Assembly (NCBI GenBank): GCA_029573715.1 | Contig: JAKQDR010000165.1 | Location: 88,766-152,765, forward strand | Origin: a bacterium | GTDB lineage: Bacteria; Patescibacteriota; Microgenomatia; UBA1406; GWC2-37-13 | DNA: 64,000 nt | Direction of reading: 5' to 3' | In this document: positions 8,728-17,005 of the stretch, in pieces | Numbering within the stretch: position 1 is the first letter of the stretch | Layout of the letters: each line of letters begins with the position of its first letter | Translations under genes and position numbers: made by a program | The notes under the pieces: generated by a model | What the model was told of the DNA's origin: nothing | Database searches by the model: none | Seen by the model: only the letters and a program-made list of their open reading frames with translations

Positions 8728-9576
8728 ATGCATACACCCGTATTTCTTGATAAGGTGCTCGCGCACGTTGACAGTAACCGTGACACACGCTATATCGATT
8801 GCACACTGGGACAAGGTGGCCACACCATTGCATTGGCAAAAATGGGCCTGCATGTCCTTGCAATCGATGCAGATCACGAACAAGTAGAACTATTCAGACG
8901 GCAACGTATATCAGAAAAAGTGCGCAGACGAATCACCATTGTGGAAGGAAACTTTCGCGATGTGGCACAGATTGCACACACTCATCATTTTGAAAACTGT
9001 GATGGAATATTGTTCGATCTTGGACTTTCGATGATACAGCTTGAACGCGAAGAAGGGTTCTCATACAGGCATCAACACCAGCCGCTGAATATGATTATTG
9101 AAACGGTTGCAAAACAAGGGGGGGCGACGAGGGCGGCTGATGTAGTTGCTCAGTATGATTCGGCAGAGCTTACCGCTGTATTTGAAAAATGGGGAGAGGT
9201 TCCTGATGCATCACGACTTGCACATTCCATTGTTACCAAACGTACCAAAGATCCCATTTTGACAGTCGGCGACTTAGCTCGTGTAGTACAAGAAACACTG
9301 GGAGAACGTCACATTCCAAAAGTATTTCAGGCACTGCGCATTGAGGTCAACAGTGAATTGTCAAATATTCAACGTGGACTTGAGGGCGCATGTGAGGTGC
9401 TTAAGCCAAACGGAATAATTCAAATTATTTCATTTCATTCAGTGGAAGACAGGGTAATCAAAATGTGGGCCAAGCATAAAGGCTTAACACCCATTGCAAA
9501 ATATGTGGGATCACGTGAAAAACGAGCGTCATTTGAGCGATCGGCGGTGTTACGCATATTACAAAAAACGTTATAA
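8728..9576 (+). CDS. rsmH: 16S rRNA (cytosine1402-N4)-methyltransferase
   Basis: RsmH (MraW) methylates N4 of C1402 in 16S rRNA, in the decoding centre, using S-adenosylmethionine. The 282-residue protein begins MHTPVFLDKVLAHV, then shows the SAM-binding region YIDCTLGQGGHTIALA (about 22-37), DGILFDLGLS (about 92-101), and the C-terminal block ISFHSVEDRVIK followed by a conserved Lys/Arg-rich end. It sits 54 nt after mraZ and is probably transcribed with it. Confidence 0.95.
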   Translation: MHTPVFLDKVLAHVDSNRDTRYIDCTLGQGGHTIALAKMGLHVLAIDADHEQVELFRRQRISEKVRRRITIVEGNFRDVAQIAHTHHFENCDGILFDLGLSMIQLEREEGFSYRHQHQPLNMIIETVAKQGGATRAADVVAQYDSAELTAVFEKWGEVPDASRLAHSIVTKRTKDPILTVGDLARVVQETLGERHIPKVFQALRIEVNSELSNIQRGLEGACEVLKPNGIIQIISFHSVEDRVIKMWAKHKGLTPIAKYVGSREKRASFERSAVLRILQKTL

Positions 9577-9586
9577 ATCTCATCCT

Positions 9587-9871
9587 ATGAACAATAGAAT
9601 CACACGATATGTCGTTTTCGCTTTCACTCTATCACTGCTTATTTTCGGCAATATCGTGGTGCACATTATCGGCATGAACCTCTCAGAAAACGCGCTTTCT
9701 TTTGAAAAACAAATTACAGCCCTGCGTCAACAAAACATGCAACTTGAAACCGAGATCTACCGTGAGTCGTCACTTCAAACGATTGCCGCTTTTGCACAAT
9801 CAGAAGGATACGTCAGTAGTGGCCCCGCAGTCAGATTCGTCGAGCCGGTAATCGCTTCTAACACGCCATAG
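9587..9871 (+). CDS. FtsL-like small division membrane protein
   Basis: A 94-residue single-pass membrane protein with a short N-terminus, one hydrophobic segment (about 8-28), then a heptad-like stretch containing ENALSFEKQITALRQQNMQL and a short extracytoplasmic tail. This architecture and its place between rsmH and ftsI are those of FtsL, which scaffolds the FtsB/FtsQ/FtsI/FtsW complex; sequence alone could not prove it. The ATG at 9587 follows TATAAA (9572-9577), giving a nearly leaderless message; a longer form reading into rsmH is rejected. Confidence 0.7.
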   Translation: MNNRITRYVVFAFTLSLLIFGNIVVHIIGMNLSENALSFEKQITALRQQNMQLETEIYRESSLQTIAAFAQSEGYVSSGPAVRFVEPVIASNTP

Positions 9872-9911
9872 TACGCAAATAACTTTTCGTTTTGCGCAAC
9901 TCCATCGACAC

Positions 9912-9941
9912 TTGGTATTCTTGGCAATTTCCTTGTATGAT
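9912..9941 (+). promoter_or_regulatory. ftsI promoter
   Basis: TTGGTA (9912-9917), an 18-nt spacer and TATGAT (9936-9941) predict a start near 9948, 2 nt before the ftsI ATG at 9950. Confidence 0.55.
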
Positions 9942-9949
9942 AACAAGCT

Positions 9950-11617
9950 ATGAAGAAATTTAAGTTCGTATTTGCGCTCATCATGATCGGCTACCTGTCG
10001 GTTGTCCTCTCCTTGTTTCGCATTCAATTTCTCACGACAAACTACGCCGACAGTATTGATTATGTCAGAAAAAATATCATCACGGCCAAACGAGGCACGC
10101 TGTATGACAAAAACGGGGCAGTTCTTACGGGGAGTCTTTCGCAATACGATCTTTCTGTCGACCCACTCTTTTTTAAACCGTCAGATAATGAAATCAAGAA
10201 GATCGCTGATATCTTAGAGATTGAAATAGCTTCTGTTGAAGCCCGGCTCACTTCGGGTTCTTCACGCTGGGCGATGCTCGGACGTGATATTTCTATGGAA
10301 AAATACCTAGCGCTTCGCACGCTCGGTCTCTCCGGTCTTTTTGCCGATCAAACACTTTTACGCGTATATCCTGAGGCATCACTCGCCGGCACACTAACGG
10401 GATTTGTAGGAAAAAACGAGTCGGGAACCCAAATTGGCTACTATGGTGTCGAAGGCTACTACGAAGCAGAGCTCAAAGGTCTTGATGGATATTACGAAGG
10501 CGAACGCGACCCGGCAGCCCGCCCGATATTCTTTGGCTATCAAGACCAGCTCAGTAGTCAAGACGGACGTGATGTTTATCTTACCATTGATAAATCGGTT
10601 CAACAAATCACCAAAACAGTGGCGGTCAAAGGATTTGAACAATTTCTTCCGAAAGAACTTTGTATCGTGGTGGCAGACCCTAGCACCATGGCAATACTTG
10701 CACTCACCTGCCTACCCGACTACGATCCTCGCATTTATCAAGAATTTCCTGAATATACCTATCGCAATTCAATCATCTCAGACATGTATGAGCCCGGCTC
10801 AACCTTCAAACCAATTATTGTCGCTTCAGCGCTCGAGCAGGATGCAATATCGCCAACCGATAACCTGCCTGAAGGCGGTCCACTCACTGTGGGCGACTAT
10901 CAGATACGCACGTGGGACAACAAATACCGCGATTCACTCTCCATATCAGACATACTCGCCAAATCATCAAACGTAGGTATGGTGCGCATCGGAGAAAAAA
11001 TGGGTAATGATGGAGTTTACAAAACAGTGTCCCATTACGGTTTTGGACAACTGACAGGAATAGATCTGCAAGGAGAAGTACTCGGGGCTGTGCGCCCTCG
11101 TCAAAATTGGTATCCCATAGACTATGCAACCGCTACATTTGGTCAGGGGCTTGCCGTTACACCCATACAGCTACTGACTGCTTTTTCAAGCATTATAAAC
11201 GGAGGCGAACTTCTTGAGCCATATGTTGTGGCAAAGATGTCAGACGGGATAAAAACAAGCGTTCACCCGCGCAAAACAGTAGTTCGACGGGTGCTCTCAG
11301 ATAAAAATAGTGCCGTTATGCGCAAAATGCTTGAGTATACCGTGGACAATGCCGAATACCGCTGGCAGAAGCCCGCGGGCTATCGCTTCGGAGGTAAAAC
11401 GGGCACCGCTCAAATCCCCATCGAGGGCCGGTATGACGCAAGCCGCACTATCGCATCATTCGTCGGTTTTGCACCTGTTGATAATCCACGTTTTATTGCA
11501 CTCGTGATTTTGAAAGAATCTTCAATTTCATCGTGGGGATCTGAAACGGCAGCACCTCTATTTTTCGACCTCGCCAAAGAGCTTATCGCTTATTACAACA
11601 TCCCACCGGAATATTGA
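9950..11617 (+). CDS. ftsI: Penicillin-binding protein 2 / FtsI transpeptidase
   Basis: A class B penicillin-binding protein that cross-links septal peptidoglycan. It has one N-terminal membrane segment (about 5-24), a dimerisation domain containing KRGTLYDKNG, and a transpeptidase domain with all three active-site motifs: STFK with the nucleophile near residue 284, SSN near 339, and KTGT near 483. The length of 555 residues is normal. Its place after mraZ, rsmH and an FtsL-like gene identifies it as the division enzyme rather than the elongation one. A promoter with a 2-nt leader directly precedes it. Confidence 0.94.
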   Translation: MKKFKFVFALIMIGYLSVVLSLFRIQFLTTNYADSIDYVRKNIITAKRGTLYDKNGAVLTGSLSQYDLSVDPLFFKPSDNEIKKIADILEIEIASVEARLTSGSSRWAMLGRDISMEKYLALRTLGLSGLFADQTLLRVYPEASLAGTLTGFVGKNESGTQIGYYGVEGYYEAELKGLDGYYEGERDPAARPIFFGYQDQLSSQDGRDVYLTIDKSVQQITKTVAVKGFEQFLPKELCIVVADPSTMAILALTCLPDYDPRIYQEFPEYTYRNSIISDMYEPGSTFKPIIVASALEQDAISPTDNLPEGGPLTVGDYQIRTWDNKYRDSLSISDILAKSSNVGMVRIGEKMGNDGVYKTVSHYGFGQLTGIDLQGEVLGAVRPRQNWYPIDYATATFGQGLAVTPIQLLTAFSSIINGGELLEPYVVAKMSDGIKTSVHPRKTVVRRVLSDKNSAVMRKMLEYTVDNAEYRWQKPAGYRFGGKTGTAQIPIEGRYDASRTIASFVGFAPVDNPRFIALVILKESSISSWGSETAAPLFFDLAKELIAYYNIPPEY

Positions 11618-11636
11618 CAACCATTGGTTGCACACC

Positions 11637-12146
11637 ATGCACTCAACAATAACAATCACCCAAAGGCAATTGATTGCCTCTGAGGCGCTGTTAGTTGAAT
11701 TGGAGATGCCTTCATACCCCGATTTGACATATGTGAGCGCAAAACGCCTTCTCACGCTCCCCCACGTGTATGTTGTTGAAGTGGGAGGTGTCTTTGCTGG
11801 CCTTTGTGGGGTATATAAAATGAAAGAGTGGGTAAAAATTGGGCCACTCGCCGTGCTCACCAAGTTCCACAGGCATGGTCTTGGTAAAGCGCTTATCTCA
11901 CAGATCGTTAAAGATTTTTCTAATGAAAAGATACTTATTCTCTCTTCCAATAAAATAGTTCAACGAATTGTGTTGGCATTGGGTTTCAAACAATTAAACA
12001 ATTATCATGTGATTCCTTGGTATTTTAGAACCTATTTATTTAAACAATTCCTTCGATTCATCAACATAAAACTTATAGTAGAGAAAGTTAGAAAGAGCAT
12101 TGCTTTCAAGCCAAAATCATTGCATTGGTATGTTCTAATAAAATGA
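11637..12146 (+). CDS. GNAT-family N-acetyltransferase
   Basis: A 169-residue acetyltransferase of the GNAT fold. The acetyl-CoA binding motif is visible as FHRHGLGKALISQIV (about 81-95), preceded by the beta strand IGPLAVL. The C-terminal ~50 residues are basic and aromatic (VIPWYFRTYLFKQF) and could touch the membrane. The substrate is unknown. The ATG at 11637 lies 19 nt after ftsI; an alternative TTG is 9 nt upstream. It overlaps the next gene in an ATGA junction, indicating translational coupling. Confidence 0.75.
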   Translation: MHSTITITQRQLIASEALLVELEMPSYPDLTYVSAKRLLTLPHVYVVEVGGVFAGLCGVYKMKEWVKIGPLAVLTKFHRHGLGKALISQIVKDFSNEKILILSSNKIVQRIVLALGFKQLNNYHVIPWYFRTYLFKQFLRFINIKLIVEKVRKSIAFKPKSLHWYVLIK

Positions 12147-13048
12147 TAGAACAATCTTTAACATCCACAGATTCGGAACACTCGCTTGACAGAAAAACTC
12201 GCCTCATGAGAAGAGTGGTAGATATTGTAACGAATCGTATTGCAGAAGGACTACACAACAACACCTTACGAATATCTCATGCTGATGATTTGACTGTAGA
12301 AAAAAACGCTAATCAATCACAAATAAAGCGTTTATCGGACCTTCTTCGTTATCGCGGTAACATAATTATGTGTAACCACACGGCGCCAGACAACTTCATT
12401 CAACGTCATTTCAGTTCACTTCTGCCTTACGGGGGAAGCACTCCTCTTGACGCGCTTATGATTATTGAATTAATTAATCAGACTCGTCTTATAACCGAGT
12501 CCGATCCTACACCTCCATCCCCGCTCATCTTACAAGGAGCCAATTTCGGAACTTCTAATGAAGAAAAAGCCAGAACTATGCAAGACATTCGTAAATTGGA
12601 ATTGGCTTTTCAGGAAAAAGTTAGCATAGCCCCTGTTCTTCCGGGAACAAATAGTTTTTTTAATCTACAAGCGATACGGTCCGCTCGTGACAAGCTTTTT
12701 AGCGGCGGTTCTGTTATTGTATTTCCAGAGAAAGAGTACACTCAACCGGAAGATCTGGGCAATCACACAATCCAAGATGGTATCGGAGTCATCGCTCGTT
12801 TGTCTTCTGCTCCAATATTACCGATATATATTCAAGGATCAGAATCATACCCAGGAGTACTCTCTTTACCGGGAAATAAAACAAAAGGTGTGGCAATGAT
12901 TGTCGGCACACCAGTTTCGCCAACTCCAGATCAACACGTTTCAAAAGAAGATAGAATAAATGCATATCTTGCAGCGCAACATGAAGCATGGCAACAAATA
13001 ATTCGTATGCAAAGAATGTTTGATCCAAGATTCCACTCAAGTATTTGA
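12143..13048 (+). CDS. PlsC-like acyltransferase, degenerate first motif
   Basis: A 301-residue protein with recognisable PlsC-type features in its second half: SVIVFPEKEYTQ (motif III region) followed by ARLSSAPILPIYIQGSESYPG (motif IV region). The first catalytic motif is altered: NHTAPDN gives H-x3-D instead of the usual H-x4-D. It might transfer acyl groups to glycerophospholipid or to another surface lipid; the acceptor cannot be told. No leading membrane segment is evident. The start codon overlaps the stop of the GNAT gene (ATGA), so the two form a coupled pair placed between ftsI and the Mur ligase. Confidence 0.6.
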   Translation: MIEQSLTSTDSEHSLDRKTRLMRRVVDIVTNRIAEGLHNNTLRISHADDLTVEKNANQSQIKRLSDLLRYRGNIIMCNHTAPDNFIQRHFSSLLPYGGSTPLDALMIIELINQTRLITESDPTPPSPLILQGANFGTSNEEKARTMQDIRKLELAFQEKVSIAPVLPGTNSFFNLQAIRSARDKLFSGGSVIVFPEKEYTQPEDLGNHTIQDGIGVIARLSSAPILPIYIQGSESYPGVLSLPGNKTKGVAMIVGTPVSPTPDQHVSKEDRINAYLAAQHEAWQQIIRMQRMFDPRFHSSI

Positions 13049-13067
13049 TATTCGAAAGCTTTCACAA

Positions 13068-13076
13068 TGATATAAT
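13068..13076 (+). promoter_or_regulatory. Extended -10 of the MurE-like gene
   Basis: TGA-TATAAT at 13068-13076 predicts a start near 13083, 13 nt before the ATG at 13096. It rules out the in-frame TTG at 13045, which lies upstream of the box. Confidence 0.65.
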
Positions 13077-13095
13077 CTCAGATGATATATCTCCT

Positions 13096-14349
13096 ATGTT
13101 CCAACAATTGAAAAACATCTATCATCTTGTCACCGCACTCATATTTCAGGCATGGTATGGCCTTCCTGCACGCAAACTCAAAGTAATCGGTATCACGGGC
13201 ACCGATGGCAAAACCACCACCACATCACTTATCCATCATGTGTTAAAAACCGCAGGCAAACAAGTTTCATCAATCACTTCAGTTGGAGCATATATTGCCG
13301 GCCAGCAGATGGACACCGGGTTTCATGTCACCACCCCTGATCCCCATGAGATTCCCAAATATATGGCTCAAGCGGTGAAACATGGAGATGAATATTTTGT
13401 TTTGGAAATCACCTCCCATGCGCTGGATCAATATCGCATTGCCGGCATTCAACTTGTAGTGGCCGGCATCACCAACATTACCCATGAGCATCTCCACTAT
13501 CACAAAACATTTAATTCATATGTGCATGCGAAATCAAAAATTGCCACCTACGCGCAAAAAACATACATAAACGCCGATCAACCTGAAGTTGCGCAAAAAA
13601 TACGCACATACGCACCCAAAGCAACCCTCATTACATTTGGACGTATACAAAAAGCAGATCTGAGCCGACAGATTGAGACAGAAGCCGGCATATATCTTGA
13701 AGAATTCAATAAGTATAACTTCTTACTCGCATATGGCATGTGCCGTGAGCTTGGAGTTCCCGATGAGGTATTTATGCAGGCATGCCAAACGTTTACATCA
13801 CCTCCCGGGCGCATGGAGGTTTTGTATGATGAAGATTTCACCGTGGTCAGCGATTTTGCACACACTCCCAGTGGACTTGAAGCTGCGCTTCCTGCAGTGC
13901 TTCAGAAGTTCCCCCACCGTTCTCGACTCATTCATGTATTTGGTGCCGCAGCATTTCGCGATAATGATAAGCGCCCCGCAATGGGGCGCATATCGGCCAC
14001 GCATGCTAATGTGATTATCTTGACAGAAGAGGATTATCGCACCGAAGATCCGGAGCACATTTTTGCCATGCTTGCCCAAGGTATAGAAGAAAAAGGGTTT
14101 CGAGAAATTCACCCAGAAACCGCAAAAGAACACATTCCGAACCGGTGTTATATGAAAATACTTAACCGTGAGCAAGCCATCGCAAAAGCAATTGAAATGG
14201 CAGGAAACACTGATATTATTATGATTACCGGTAAGGGCGTTGAAAAATCGCTTTGTAGGGGCAAAAAGGAAGAGTCCTACGATGAACACGCACAAGTCAA
14301 ACAATCCATCATAAACCGGAACAATTCAACACACATATCTCTTGCATAA
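13096..14349 (+). CDS. murE: MurE-like Mur ligase (UDP-MurNAc-tripeptide synthetase family)
   Basis: Mur ligases add amino acids to UDP-MurNAc using ATP. The 417-residue protein has the P-loop GITGTDGKTTTTS (about 33-45), the MurE signature EITSHALDQYR, a NITHEHLHYHKTF block, PPGRMEVL, and the C-terminal domain start DFAHTPSGLEAAL. Two departures stand out. The N-terminal UDP-binding domain is much shorter than in typical ~490-residue MurE. The DNPR motif that recognises meso-diaminopimelate is replaced by EDYRTEDP, so the third residue of the stem peptide may differ. Confidence 0.85.
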   Translation: MFQQLKNIYHLVTALIFQAWYGLPARKLKVIGITGTDGKTTTTSLIHHVLKTAGKQVSSITSVGAYIAGQQMDTGFHVTTPDPHEIPKYMAQAVKHGDEYFVLEITSHALDQYRIAGIQLVVAGITNITHEHLHYHKTFNSYVHAKSKIATYAQKTYINADQPEVAQKIRTYAPKATLITFGRIQKADLSRQIETEAGIYLEEFNKYNFLLAYGMCRELGVPDEVFMQACQTFTSPPGRMEVLYDEDFTVVSDFAHTPSGLEAALPAVLQKFPHRSRLIHVFGAAAFRDNDKRPAMGRISATHANVIILTEEDYRTEDPEHIFAMLAQGIEEKGFREIHPETAKEHIPNRCYMKILNREQAIAKAIEMAGNTDIIMITGKGVEKSLCRGKKEESYDEHAQVKQSIINRNNSTHISLA

Positions 14350-14362
14350 TCAGTTCGTTATC

Positions 14363-14728
14363 ATGATGTCACTCACTTCCCGGGAACGAGCAGTAATTGA
14401 AGAAAAAGCAACCGAACCTCCATTTACTGGAGAGTATGTGGATCATTGGGAAGAAGGAGTCTATGTGTGCAAGCGCTGTGAGGCACATCTTTACCGCTTT
14501 TCGGACAAATTTGACGCACACTGTGGCTGGCCGAGTTTTGATGATGAAGTTGAAGGCGCGGTGCGACGCATCCCGGATGCAGATGGTGAGCGCACCGAAA
14601 TTGTCTGCGCAGCATGCGGTGCACACTTGGGACATGTGTTTGCAGGAGAAGGATTCACACAGAAAAACATTCGTCATTGCGTGAATTCACTCTCCATGCG
14701 TTTTATGCCTCAGACGGATAATTCCTGA
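14363..14728 (+). CDS. msrB: Peptide methionine (R)-S-oxide reductase MsrB
   Basis: MsrB reduces the R isomer of methionine sulfoxide in oxidised proteins. The 121-residue protein has both zinc pairs (CKRCEAHL and CAACGAHLGH) and the catalytic cysteine in RHCVNSLSMRF near the C-terminus. CATAAT at 14345-14350 lies 12 nt before the ATG, so the message is nearly leaderless; a TTG at 14342 is rejected for that reason. The gene converges on tsaD and the two coding ends overlap by 19 bp. Confidence 0.95.
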   Translation: MMSLTSRERAVIEEKATEPPFTGEYVDHWEEGVYVCKRCEAHLYRFSDKFDAHCGWPSFDDEVEGAVRRIPDADGERTEIVCAACGAHLGHVFAGEGFTQKNIRHCVNSLSMRFMPQTDNS

Positions 14729-15777
14729 CCGAGTCTTGCGCGTGGCACTCTATCTAGGGCATCAATGTCACTCACATAATCCCCACGCGAAGCCATTAAA
14801 TGAGCCGCAACACCAATCATTGCCGCATTATCACCACAAAGGTATGGATATGGAGGGAAATATACTTGTGCATGGTGTGTTTTTGCCAAAGCACGAAGCC
14901 TCCTGCGCAACCGTTTATTGGCACTCACCCCCCCACCCACAGCCCAAACTTTTACTCCGCTCCTGATGACTCCCTTTTCAAATTTATGAAGCACACTGTC
15001 AAAGACTGCTTCCTGGAAGGAACTCGCTAACTTTCTTAAATCGGAGGAGATATCAACTCGCACCCCTTTTTCACCCTTCAGAAAGTAAAACATATGTGTT
15101 TTAAGTCCCGAGAAGCTCATATTTGCACTTTCCTCCCGCATCATCGGCCGAGGGAAATGATATGTGTCACTATTGCCCGCCTCACGCGCAAGCTGCTCGA
15201 TTATGGGCCCACCCGGATAGCCAAGCCCCAACATCTTTGCAGCCTTATCAAGCGCCTCACCGGCCGCATCATCAACCGTCTCACCCAGTATTTCATATAC
15301 CCCATTATCTTTTGCAAGCACTATTTGCGTATGGCCTCCCGAAATAAGCAGTGACAAAAACGGAAATAAAACGGTGCGCGGTGGATTGCCCTTACTATTT
15401 TGTACAAACGGTGAATACAAATGCCCTTTCATATGGTTTACCGCAATAAGAGGCAGCTTCCACTTGGTTGCAAACTCTTTAGCCTTGCGAATACCAACCT
15501 CAAGCGCAATAGATAATCCCGGCCCATACGTCACCGCAACTGCATTAATATCATTAGTGTCGGCTATTCGCTTTTTGCTTTTCGCTATTCGCAAAGTGTT
15601 CTCGACCACACCATCAATCCTCTCCACATGTGCAAGTTTTGCAATGGAGGGCACAATCCCACCCCACACGTTATGTGAGCGAATTTGGCTTGCTATGGTT
15701 GATGAAAGCACACGAAACCCATTAGTGATTGCGACCGAAGTCTCATCTGCAGAGGTGTCTATGGCAAGTATGTTCAT
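14710..15777 (-). CDS. tsaD: tRNA N6-adenosine threonylcarbamoyltransferase TsaD
   Basis: TsaD transfers the threonylcarbamoyl group from TC-AMP to A37 of ANN-decoding tRNAs. The 355-residue protein begins MNILAIDTSADETSVAI; the cysteine usual in this motif (TSCDET) is an alanine here. The metal-binding HMKGH (H115, H119), a GGHTQ motif and CGDNAAMIG near the end are present. The ATG at 15777 fits the family N-terminus; an upstream in-frame start would overlap the preceding gene. It follows the TsaC-TsaE fusion by 14 nt, so three t6A proteins are encoded by two adjacent genes. Confidence 0.95.
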   Translation of the reverse strand: MNILAIDTSADETSVAITNGFRVLSSTIASQIRSHNVWGGIVPSIAKLAHVERIDGVVENTLRIAKSKKRIADTNDINAVAVTYGPGLSIALEVGIRKAKEFATKWKLPLIAVNHMKGHLYSPFVQNSKGNPPRTVLFPFLSLLISGGHTQIVLAKDNGVYEILGETVDDAAGEALDKAAKMLGLGYPGGPIIEQLAREAGNSDTYHFPRPMMREESANMSFSGLKTHMFYFLKGEKGVRVDISSDLRKLASSFQEAVFDSVLHKFEKGVIRSGVKVWAVGGGVSANKRLRRRLRALAKTHHAQVYFPPYPYLCGDNAAMIGVAAHLMASRGDYVSDIDALDRVPRARLGQELSV

Positions 15778-15791
15778 ATATTTTGTTATTC

Positions 15792-16928
15792 CTAATTCCA
15801 CCACATCCCTACCTCACGAGTGGTTTCACCGGTATAGCGAAACTCCAATCGGATAAGATATGATTTGCGCGCAAGCTCAGCCCGCTCTTTCTCACTCAAT
15901 TGGCCGGGCCATTCAATGCATACTACAGTAGTTCGGCTCAGATGCCCTGCGATATCAAGTTTCGCCATGTCCTCGGTATTAGTAATGTTGTACAGATCAT
16001 AATGCTTAAGCGTTTTTATGCCATTTCCTGCATCTGTCGTGTATTCACATTCATAGGTGTATGTGGGAGAAACGACATCGTGCACACCGAAAAGTGAAGC
16101 GAAGGCTTTTGTCCAGGTGGTTTTACCACACCCCAGCTCTCCATCCAAAAGAATTACAACCGGCATATTACCAACATGTGGACGCACCATCTCATGCACC
16201 TCCTCTGCAACTTGGTGCTGCCCCTCTACATCCTGCACATCCCACACTTTTTTGTTCATAAAATCGGTGTCATTGGCCCGCAGTATGCGAGGAGTGGGTG
16301 TACCCAAATGAATGACCGTTGAGGGAAGATGATGAGGAAGTTCGCCCGCATCGATAACCGCGTCAAGAAGTGACCGCTTTATGTCGCTTGCTTGATGAAA
16401 AAAAGCTGAGGGGCTATAACAGAGCCCTTGCCCCGAGATATTTGCCGAGGTTGCAGTGAGTGGCTTGCCGTAGTGTGTTACCAAAGTTGTTATTATGTCA
16501 CCCATTGTTTCTGGTGGCGGTGCGTGAAGTGAAGCATTTGACATATGATTATTTTCAGATGAGTGCATCTTCCCGATGAGGCGCGCTCCCAGCGTGCCGT
16601 CTTCAGCTTCAAGCAAAGGTGATACAAAGTGATGCGAGGGCAATACTAGCGTATAGGGCCCCGGCAAAAGCGATTTGGTTTCATTTGTCAAATAGGACAT
16701 ATCCACATATTCATTCATCATTTCAAATCCCGAAACAAAGACCGATATGGGTTTGCCATGTGGCCGTTTTTTAATAGAAATGAGTTTTTCTACCGATGCA
16801 TTGTTTGTCGCATCGGTCAAAAGCCCATAGGTAGTGTCTGAGGGCGCAAGCATCACGCCTCCTGCTGCTAAAATTGCGCAAATTTCATCCATGCGGGCAT
16901 AGACTTCGGTGGTAGGAAAGACTTTCAT
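15792..16928 (-). CDS. TsaC-TsaE fusion (t6A biosynthesis)
   Basis: Two normally separate t6A enzymes in one 378-residue chain. Residues about 8-215 are a YrdC/TsaC domain (LAPSDTTYGLLTDA, SIKKRPHGKP, LTATSANISG), which makes threonylcarbamoyl-AMP from threonine, bicarbonate and ATP. Residues about 230-378 are a TsaE domain with P-loop DGELGCGKTTW (262-272) and the SPTYTYECEY block; TsaE powers turnover of the TsaD complex. A low-complexity insert near 121-141 lies within the TsaC part. There is no stop or frameshift between the halves. The start follows an extended -10 (TGT-TATACT) by 9 nt. Confidence 0.92.
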   Translation of the reverse strand: MKVFPTTEVYARMDEICAILAAGGVMLAPSDTTYGLLTDATNNASVEKLISIKKRPHGKPISVFVSGFEMMNEYVDMSYLTNETKSLLPGPYTLVLPSHHFVSPLLEAEDGTLGARLIGKMHSSENNHMSNASLHAPPPETMGDIITTLVTHYGKPLTATSANISGQGLCYSPSAFFHQASDIKRSLLDAVIDAGELPHHLPSTVIHLGTPTPRILRANDTDFMNKKVWDVQDVEGQHQVAEEVHEMVRPHVGNMPVVILLDGELGCGKTTWTKAFASLFGVHDVVSPTYTYECEYTTDAGNGIKTLKHYDLYNITNTEDMAKLDIAGHLSRTTVVCIEWPGQLSEKERAELARKSYLIRLEFRYTGETTREVGMWWN

Positions 16929-16937
16929 AGAAGCCCA

Positions 16938-16946
16938 AGTATAACA
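16938..16946 (-). promoter_or_regulatory. Extended -10 of the tsaC-tsaE gene
   Basis: Minus-strand TGT-TATACT (hexamer 16938-16943) predicts a start near 16931, 3 nt before the ATG. It is back to back with the ftsH promoter. Confidence 0.65.
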
Positions 16947-16988
16947 TAATGCACGCTCACCCTCTCTCTATCACTCTCTGTGTCTGTG

Positions 16989-16997
16989 TGCTACAAT
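16989..16997 (+). promoter_or_regulatory. Extended -10 of ftsH
   Basis: TGC-TACAAT (16989-16997) predicts a start near 17004, 2 nt before the ATG at 17006. Confidence 0.65.
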
Positions 16998-17005
16998 GGC
17001 ACTCT

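Noticed and set aside
15123-15354. Plus-strand frames across tsaD
   Set aside because: They are shadows of the strongly conserved tsaD sequence on the other strand.
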